From: Atriophallophorus winterbourni
Lineage: Eukaryota; Platyhelminthes; Trematoda; Plagiorchiida; Microphallidae
DNA length: 64,000 nt
Assembly: GCA_013407085.1 (NCBI GenBank)
Contig: JACCGJ010023477.1
Coordinates: forward strand, 62,001-126,000
Direction: 5' to 3'
Positions 55,768 to 64,000 of this stretch are shown in pieces. Both the position numbers and the translations under genes were made by a program. The stretch's first letter is position 1; every line of letters starts with the position of its first letter. Under the pieces are notes generated by a model that saw only the letters and a program-made list of their open reading frames with translations, searched no databases and was not told the DNA's origin.

Positions 55768-58700
55768 TCACGGCCGGGGCGGTTTTCGGGATAAGCTCCC
55801 AATTCCAAAAATGCTCCAATGGCCTGCGTCTCATATAGCCTTTGACAACCAAGTCCAGCTCCTGGCCTGCACGCGTGGTCCTGTGTGACCCGGCGGAACT
55901 GCTTCTACTGACAGGAGAAAGGGCGAGAGCGGCTGACTGGCGCCTCAAAACCAGCATGCTTCAAGCAGGTGGAGCTCGTTAGTTCATGAAGGCAGGCCAA
56001 CTAGGGGAAGGAAAATCCTTATCTTAAACCTCCACTGCCTTGTAGCTACATCCATTCATGGAAAAGGCTTCAGGAGTCAACCTCGAGGAAAAATCCGGAG
56101 CCGGAGTCCCGTTAGGCAGTCCGAAGTTTAATCAACTTCGTCCTGCCAGCTCCTGCGATGGCATCGTTGTCCAAACGTATCAGCCTAGCTGTTCCTTTGG
56201 TTCCAGTGGTGCCGTAGAGAGGGAGCACTTGTCGCATGCGCAAAAGCTAGTTCTCAATAATGAACTGCCCAGGCGTACATCACAACGCACCAATGGAGAT
56301 GACACTCCATTCCGCTTCTACGGAAAATAACACAAGAAGCAGCAGATACCGGTTAAAAGCTACGGCTCGACAGGCGTAGAGCTGAGCGCCTGGAGCTGAT
56401 TTCGACGGCGGTAGAGACTCTCAGGTCTCATTGGACGGCTACCGCACGCCTCAAGCTGGGCAGCCCCCAGTCAATAAGGTGCCGTCTCGCCACGGTCTGC
56501 TATCCTTATTGGGTGCATGGGTATCAAGAATCAACCAACAAGCAAACTGTATTTTTTTGCACCAGCGAATCGAAATACCAAACAACAAATGTCAGTTCTG
56601 AAAATTGGAACCTGGAACGTCCGGTCCATGCTTCCAGGATTTCATGACGACGTCTCGAATATCAGAGGCGTTAGAAAGTCCGCCTTGATTAACAACGAGC
56701 TAAAGAGGCTGAATGTCGACGTGGCTGCCCTACAAGAGACGCGCTTACCAGACACTGGTAAGCTAACAGAAAGTGATTACACATTCTTCTGGAAAGGAAG
56801 AGGTTCCGATGAGCCTCGACTGCATGGAGTTGGGTTTGCCGTGCGAAACGACATATTAAAAGCAACAGAACCGAGCAGCAGCGGGAGCGAACGGATTTGG
56901 ACTCTAAATCTGAGGTGCATTACTGGTACCATTACGTTGGTCAAAGTTTATGCACCGACGCTCTCTGCGACGCCTGCTGAAAAAGACGCTTTTTATCATA
57001 ACCTCACAGCCGTCCTGAAAAACGTGCCACAGAAAAACGGTGTAGTGGTATTGAGTGATTTCAATGCCAGAGTTGGTGCAGATTACGAGTCTTGGCAAAA
57101 CTGTCTCGGAAGGTTCGGTGTAGGTAAAACCAATGAAAATGGGCAACGCCTTTTAGAATTGTGCATTCAGTTCAATCTTTGTGTCAGTAACACTTTCTTT
57201 CAAACAAAACCACAGCATAAATCTCTTGGAAGCATCCTCGCTCTAAGCATTGGCATCAGCTTGATCTTATTCTTGTTAAGCGTACTAATATAGGAAGCGT
57301 GCTCCTCACCAGATCATATCAAAGCACAGACTGCGACACTGATCATTCACTGGTCTGTGCAAAACTGAAGCTCCCCCACACGAGATTTCACCGCACCAAA
57401 TTGTCTGCTAAGCCTAGGATTGACGTCACTCGCATGTGCGAACCTAATCTAACTGCGAGATTCGCAAAAGCCTTCACGGACGAGTTTAACAAGACAACCT
57501 CACTTGAATCTGCTTCAGAAAACTGGGAATTGATAAAAAGCTGCATATGCCGAGTCGCACTTTCCACTTTCGGTCTGAAGAAAGCTCGAACGAGCGACTG
57601 GTTCGAAGCAAACGATTCTGAGATGAATGCTGTGCTGGATGAGAAACGCTCAGCATTATTGAGGTTCAAAGGTATGCCAACAGATGAAAACTTACGTCTT
57701 CTAAGAGCAGCTAGAATTAAGGTCCAACAGACTGAAAGGCGATGTGCAAACGACAATTGGACTGAAGTTAGCCTCAATATCCAAAAAGCTGCGGATACCG
57801 GCAATTTTCACGGTATGTATGATGGGATCAAGAGAGCCATTAGCCCAAAGAAACTTAAAACGACTCCCATTAAGTCTTCATCTGGTAAGCCGATTGTCGA
57901 TAAAACTCAACGGATGGAAAGATGGGTAGAGCACTTCTCCTCCCTCTACTCTAGGGACAGTAAGGTTCTACCGCATGCACTTGAAAATGTCGAACGGTTG
58001 CCGACCATTGAATATCTAGATACCCATCCTACTCTTGATGAGCTTAATAAGGCAATCGACAGCTCAGCGAATGGGAAGGCCCCCGGTGACGACAAAATTC
58101 CAGCTGAGCTAATCAAATGCGGTAGAGCAGCATTATTCCAGCCTCTTCACCATTGCTTCTTCAGTGCTGTAGGGGGTGTGTGTCCGCAAACGAGATAGAG
58201 ACACACCGCTCATCACGCCATTTAAGAATAAGGTGAACAAGCACTGCAACAATTACAGAGGATCCTCCATTCTGAATGTTGTAATCAAATTGGTTTGCTA
58301 AAGTCTATAAAATATCCGGATGCAACATTTAGCTGATAATTTACTTCCGATTCAATGTGGCTTTCGCAAGGGACTAGCAACCGTTGACATGATCTTCTCC
58401 CTGAGACACTTCCAAAAAAGTTTCGGAACGCGTTTTTTTATTAATTTCACTAGGCATTCGAGTACGTTAGCAGGGAGGGTCATTTTCAAATGCTTGATCC
58501 TGAATCGGCTGCCCTCCAAGGCTGCTGAGACTCGTTATTTCGTTCCACTTAGGAATGAAAGGCTGAGTCCCATTTTAGGTTGCAGTTCAGAGCATTTGAA
58601 ATTCGCCGAGGCGGTCAAACAAGGGTGGTTTCTTGCTCCCGACGCTGTTTCTGGAATTTCTCTTGCTCTGGTTCTGAAGCCACGCTTTTAAGACGAGACG

Positions 58701-59885
58701 AAGGCGAAGTGATGCAAGTTTGTAAACCTGAACCGGTTTAGAGCACAAACCAAAGTACGGATGTGATAATCCGTTACCTTTTGTTTTGCCGACGATTCAG
58801 CCTTTATTGCTCCCTCCAAGAGAACCTACAGTCCCGCTAATAGACTGTTTATTCGGTCGGCATGCAAAGACTTTGGTCCTAACAATCGCATAGCAAGACG
58901 CAAAAGTACTTGGGTCAAGGGACTGTATCGCCACCAATCATCATTGTTGGAAACTGTCAGCTCAAACCAGTACATCGTTTCACATATCTTGGTTCAACAA
59001 TTGCGGATAATCTCTCGCTAGACACGGAGATTGATAAGCGGATTGGCAGAGCAGCTGTCATTTTGCCCCGATTGAACTCTCGTGTTTATAGGTAACTGCA
59101 AGCTGACTGTGAAGACAAAGATGATGGCATACAGCGCGTGCGTACTAAATGCCTTACTATACGGCAGTGAAACCTTGGCCACCCACGCAAGACACGAACG
59201 GAAGCTGAATGTTTTCCATCTACGAAGCATCCTTCGTATATTGAACATATCGTGGATGGACAGAGTGACTAACGCTGAAGGGCTTTCAAAAGATGGTCTA
59301 CAGAGCATGTTCACCCTAATATGTCAGCGCCGCCTGCGGTGGCTTGGTCATGTCTATAGAATTGAAAATGGTCGTATTCCGAAAGATCTACTCTACGGTG
59401 AGTTGCAATTAGGAAGTCGACCATTGGGCAGACCGCACTTGCGGTACAAAGATATTAGCAAACGAGATATGAAAGCTCTTGACATTGACCCCGCAAGCTG
59501 GGATGAACTTGCTCTTGACCGCTCACTTTGGAGGCATTGTGTAAAGCGTCGACTGCAAGCCGGTGAGGAGCAAATACAGCTCCTGGCTGCTGAACGCAGA
59601 TCACGCCGCCGGCGTGCCACTAATGCAATACAACAGAGTTCTGACTATCGTTGCAAGCGCTGCGGGAGAGATTGTTCCTCCCGAATCGGACTGTTTAGTC
59701 ATTCAAAAAGTTGCAAAACATGAAATTCATGCGATGTGATGTACATCCATGGTCGACATCGACCGACGGAGGCCAACAACAATCTAACAATATTTTGATA
59801 TTTTTTATGATCCTACCCAATGTACATTTTTGTGGGTCTTGTAAAGCATAGCTTTTTACCCGCATATTATCTATGAATAAACACA
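55768..59885 (+). mobile_element. RTE-clade retrotransposon, near full length
   Basis: A 5' leader (55768-56516) matches the RTE at 22690-22050. The endonuclease 56517-57293 has KIGTWNVRSMLPGF, LQETRLPDTG, GVGFAVRNDI, YAPTLS and LSDFNARVGADY, then a frameshift near 57225. The frame 57299-58198 has DTDHSLVCAKLKL, the linker, WVEHFSSLYS and NGKAPGDDKIPAELIKC. The RT core 58200-58900 is damaged (CNNYRGSSILNVV, QCGFRKG; FADD near 58787 kept). The C-terminal frame 59082-59723 has WLGHVYRIENG, AAERRSRRRRA and a CxxC...HxxxC finger (YRCKRCGRDCSSRIG). The 3' UTR ends ATCTATGAATAA at about 59880. Confidence 0.85.
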
Positions 59886-62800
59886 ACTATAAACAGTGGC
59901 TATACGTTGCAGAAGCGATTGGAGCTCACGAAAGTGTTGTCGCGAATAACTTCAGGATACCGAGGTCATCAAACTACGAAGGCGATGGACCACCCCATTT
60001 AAAACTCACTTTCTTAACTTCTGCTATGACAGCCTTTGTCAGATAAAATTTGAAAATACACATTGAAAATATCCCCAATGACCTTAGACTCAGCATACCG
60101 AAGGCTGCTTCCGAAACACAAGCTGCAGCAACGCCGTGTGAAGACACGGACAGACAAAACTCCGAAGTTGTTTCAATATACTGCAGTGGTCCGGCTCTTA
60201 GAGGGTCGGACATACAAACATCATCCGCGTAGGCTCGCTACACACGAAAACCACTGTTAAATGCATATACACAAATGCACAGTGATTGCGGAACAAAATC
60301 GCCGAATTATCCCATTTTAACGCTCAGTTTTCTGCTGACTTCATCGCTGTTACTGAAACATGGTTTTACGATCAGGTGAACGATTGCGAGCTAGCACTTC
60401 TCAACATGATCCTACTTCGACGAGACCGTTCAAGATCAGGTGGTGGAGTTCCTTTGTATTATAACGAACGTCTTCAACGCACAGCTGTACCTGACACAAG
60501 GTCTGAGCTAGAGGACACTATGTGGTGTAGCCTTCGCTTGGAAACTGGAGAGAACTGTATACTTGGTGTGATCTACCGCTCACCCAACTCTTCCGATCCC
60601 CACAATGAAACTTTGTTACAAATGATGCGCAACGCTGGAAACCTTAGAGGATGCCAATTGTTAATAATGGGTGATTTTAACCTCCCACATCTCTACACCA
60701 AAAGTGTGCATACTCAGCAATCCCTTAAGTATAAATTCCGTGAGATAATTACTTGCACTCCCCTATACAACCATGTCCATTCATTCACTCGACAAAGGGG
60801 CCTCAATGAATCATCAATTCTAGATCTGGTTTTAACCTCCGAAGCAACAGCAGTAGAGTCAGTGCAGTATCATAGTCCTTTGGGGCTAAGTGACCATCTG
60901 GTGTTGTCCTTCGAATTCGTGTGCAACGCCAGAAGGGCGTCGGGCGACGTTAAGTTCATCAGGAGAGTCGATTACTTCGGCCTTCGCGGTGCCATTACGA
61001 TTATGGAGGAAAACATCTCGATCTTACGAATGCAGATACTCATTGTTCTAGTCTGTTAAGTTATATCGGTACAAAACTAGACGAAAATTCTACCTGTGTT
61101 CCCAAAAGGAAATCAAGAACATTTTGCTTCAAACTCCGAAGCCGCAATCGGAAGTGGATAGCCATGCGAAATTCCGCATGGGCTGCACACAAAATAACAC
61201 GAACAGACGCATCTTGGGAACACTTTCGTAGTTTTCGTAACAAGGTGACGTCCTTAATCCGAGAAGACAAGCAATATCACCATTTTAAGCTGATCGACCA
61301 GATGGAACGACATCCTAAGTTGCTGTACACCATCGTAAACACCGCGACCAAGGTTAAACCAGGTGTATTTCCTATCCAGACAGAGAACGGACTGACTGAT
61401 AATGTCAAGGATACAGCTGATGCCCTAATATCATTTTATGCGCAAGTATTTTGTCCAAAGAACGTGTCAACGCTGACGTCTTTGCCGCGCCCACTACAGG
61501 TCGAATGCCTTAGTAACATCGAGGTAAATCCTACGGTTGTGCGAAAGCATTTACGCGGACTGAACGTTCGCAAATCACCAGGAGAGGATGGAATAACACC
61601 TGCTGTTCTGAAGTCATGCGAGCTGGAGCTGTGTGGCCCACTATGTGTTCTATTCAGGCATTCATTGAATACGGGAACAGTACCAACTCAATGGAAAACC
61701 GGTGTTATTACAGCAATCTACAAAGGGGGCAGTCGTTCTGATCCGGAAAATTACCGCCCTGTGACGCTTCTTTCAGCGGTTTCTAAAGTTGTGGAACGCC
61801 TGGTGTGTGAATGACTTGTTGATCATCTCTAGAACCATCAGCTAATAACTTTCACACAACACGGATTTAGGGAAACATATTCATGCCTGTCTAACTTGCT
61901 CACGACTCTAAATGACTGGACGCAAGCACTAGACCAAGGGCGTTCCGTCCATGCCGGTTACTTAGATATATCTAAAGCATTCGATAGAGTGAATCACTCC
62001 TTAATGCTTCAGAAGCTGCTGCGTCATCGGAAACTTACTATCATTGTTCACAAGTTAGCTGTCTGGACGCAAAGTAAAAGTCAGAATAAATGGTGAAACT
62101 TCTTGAACAATTGAAGCCACGAGCGGAGTGCCTCATGGTTCGGTTCTCGGTCCGATACTGTTTCTCATATTTATAAACGATCAACCGAACTTACTAGCAT
62201 GTAAGCTTTCTTTATTCGCAGATGATGTAAAAATCTGGACGAAGGTCAACTCTATCGAGGACTGTCAAGTTCTGCAAGGAAATTTCAATAAGCTGCACCA
62301 TTGGTCAATCCAAAACAAACTGCCATTCAATTTCCTCAAGTGCAAAATTTTGCAAGTCGGAAAACCCTTTCCCTTTACCTATACACTTGGCATCCACCCG
62401 CTTGAATAGAGTACATCACAAAAAGATCTCGGAATCTTAGTGTCTGACACTTTGAAGAACAGCCTACAGAGAGAAGCCGTGCAGCCTACAGAGAGAAGCG
62501 TGCAGCTTGCTCGGTTTACTGAAACGCATTTTCGGACGTTTCCCACCACATTCACTCGCGAAAATACTAAACACTTACATACATCCCGTCGTTGACTACG
62601 CTGTAGAAGCTTGGACCCCATGGATGGAAAAATCATCTCGCTCCTCGAACGAATTTATCATAAGGCAACCAAAATGGTTACCGGATTGAATAATTTAACA
62701 TTTGAGCAGCGACTGACCATACTTGGACTGTGCACCCTCGAGCGCAGACGTATCCTACACGACCTCACTCTGACATATCGAATCATCTACGCGGAATCCC

Positions 62801-63264
62801 ACCCTCTCAAACACCTCTTAAAGTTTGTTTCCGTTGTCCCCACACGCAGCCAACTTTTGACCATTTAAATCCCACACACACGATTGAATTGTCGTCGTCA
62901 CTTCTTCGCTGTTCGTGTATGCTTTTTGTGGAAAAGCTTGCCGACAGATCTTGTTACATCAGCGAACGAGCACATCTTTAAACAAAGGTTACGAAACCTT
63001 ATGTTGAGAACCACTGCACTGGCCCCTACCTATTGATGTCTATATTTTTTAACGCCATCGTCTAAAACACCGTCCATCCAAAGATTCTCATCCCTCAGTC
63101 TGTGTCGCTATTGAGGATTATTTTTGCTCACCTATGAAGAACATGGATATGATCACAAAAGTAACAATTTTTGAATTTTTATACGTATATATTATGGTAC
63201 TGTACAGCAATTTGCTTTGTTAACCATAAATCTTGAATATCTCAGTGAAAGTGTTGTACTGACT

Positions 63265-64000
63265 GACTAAAAGAGAGGAATTATAACATTAATCTACAAA
63301 GGTGGAACTCGCTCTGGCCTAGCAAATTACCATCGTTAAACTCCTTACAGTGATTTCAAAAGTTATGGAGCGAATTGTGTGCGAAAAAATTGTGACTCAC
63401 CTTGAAGCCCAAAACTCGTTGCTCATAGAGCAACATGGATTTCCGAAGTCTCGTTCTTGCTTACCTGACCAACTGGAGATAATGGCCGACTTGACGCAGG
63501 CACTGGATGATGGTGGTTGCGTGCACGCCTGTTACTTGGACATATCAAAGGCGTTTGATCGCGTGGACCATTCTATACTCCTGAGCAAGCTGCACGATGT
63601 TGGTATTAATGGGCGCCTTCTTACCTGGCTGAGATGTTACCTTCTTGATCGCAAGGCAACTGTACGTATCGATGGCGTGATGGCCGGGGAAATCGAAGCC
63701 ACTAGCGGTGCACACAAGGTCCGGTACTTGGTCCGGTTCTCTTTTTGGTCTGCATCATCGATCTTCCGGAACGTGTCACAGCCAAAATAGTTATTTGCGA
63801 ATCACGTCAAGTATGGACTGTCTGCGCTTACAAAGCGATTTGGATATATTGAACAGCTGGTGAGAGCGAAACAAACTTCCATTCAACTTAATAAAATATA
63901 AAAATTTTCAAATAGGCAAATATTTCATCGTCTCATACAACCTTGGATCAAAAAACAGGAATGGAGAAACAAAGAAAAGGACCTCGGCGTATGGATTAGT
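63265..64000 (+). mobile_element. CR1 copy, RT domain, running off the right edge
   Basis: Starts truncated with LIYKGGTRS near 63290. A 146-codon frame at 63350-63790 gives KVMERIVCEKIVTHLEAQN, ACYLDISKAFDRVDHSILL and IEATSGA, where a frameshift replaces the usual SGVPQGSVLGP. Relics of the palm and of DLGVWIS continue to the last base. It follows directly after the 3' end of the CR1-D copy, so two CR1 insertions are stacked head to tail. Confidence 0.75.

Larger units (their letters stand above)
55338..63250 (+). mobile_element. CR1-D copy split by RTE insertion
   Basis: The ORF1 start 55338-55560 has ARIFADIPRWERKG and ILLGVPEAN. The rest resumes at about 59895 (AEAIGAHESVVANNFRIP, PHLKLTFLTSAM). 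ORF2: the endonuclease is 60286-61059 (AVTETWFYDQVND, IMGDFNLPHL, LSDHLVLSFEFV; 257 codons). The RT is 61164-61814 (KSPGEDGITPAVL, YKGGSRSDPENYRPVTLL), 61896-62096 (YLDISKAFDRVNHS) and 62128-62409 (SVLGPILFLIF, LFADDVKIW intact). The C-terminal domain is at 62507-62960. The 3' end near 63225 reads TTAACCATAAATCTTGAATAT. Several frameshifts; relatively young-looking otherwise. Confidence 0.75.

Overview
The window looks like a piece of a repeat-laden animal nuclear genome, most likely a flatworm (digenean fluke-like). It is AT-rich, has no bacterial-style gene packing, contains consensus GT/AG splice sites, and is dominated by CR1-like and RTE-like non-LTR retrotransposons. It also holds Penelope-like elements (PLEs) with GIY-YIG domains and hammerhead-like motifs, a Mutator-like (MULE) DNA transposon and a Ty3/gypsy relic. 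Nearly all ORFs longer than 100 codons are transposon pieces. The assignment to flukes is inference from this repertoire. Family labels CR1-A to CR1-E are mine.

Layout. 1-1.9 kb: an open, undamaged ORF1/ORF2 part of a CR1-like element running off the left edge. 2-5.7 kb: older CR1 copies. About 6-29 kb: the only convincing host gene, on the minus strand. Exon 1 (28712-28373) has a signal peptide and a complete kringle. Exons 2 (18628-18555) and 3 (13465-13234) each carry half of a second kringle. Exon 4 (8835-8608) is a cysteine-containing module. All splice phases are compatible (1, 0, 1, 1), but exon 3 has one in-frame TAA. The introns are filled with CR1, RTE and PLE insertions. 30-34 kb: a CR1-C copy interrupted by a complete small palindromic PLE with a 10-bp target duplication and by a CR1-A tail, then a second PLE. 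35.5-36.1 kb: a long inverted repeat carrying a near-canonical hammerhead motif.

38-49 kb is a four-layer nest. A CR1-E copy is split by a MULE with FLYWCH and transposase domains. The MULE is split by a CR1-C copy, and that copy is split by a near-full-length CR1-B copy. 49.1-51 kb: a Ty3/gypsy gag-protease-RT relic. 51-55.3 kb: CR1 fragments, a PLE terminal palindrome, and an endonuclease-less CR1-A copy hit by a 369-bp SINE-like RTE derivative with a perfect 12-bp target duplication. 55.3-63.2 kb: a CR1 copy split by a near-full-length RTE. 63.3-64 kb: another CR1 copy running off the right edge.

The elements do not work as a pathway with the host gene. The story here is accumulation: successive insertions enlarged the introns and built the nested arrays. 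No CRISPR array, rRNA or tRNA gene was recognised.
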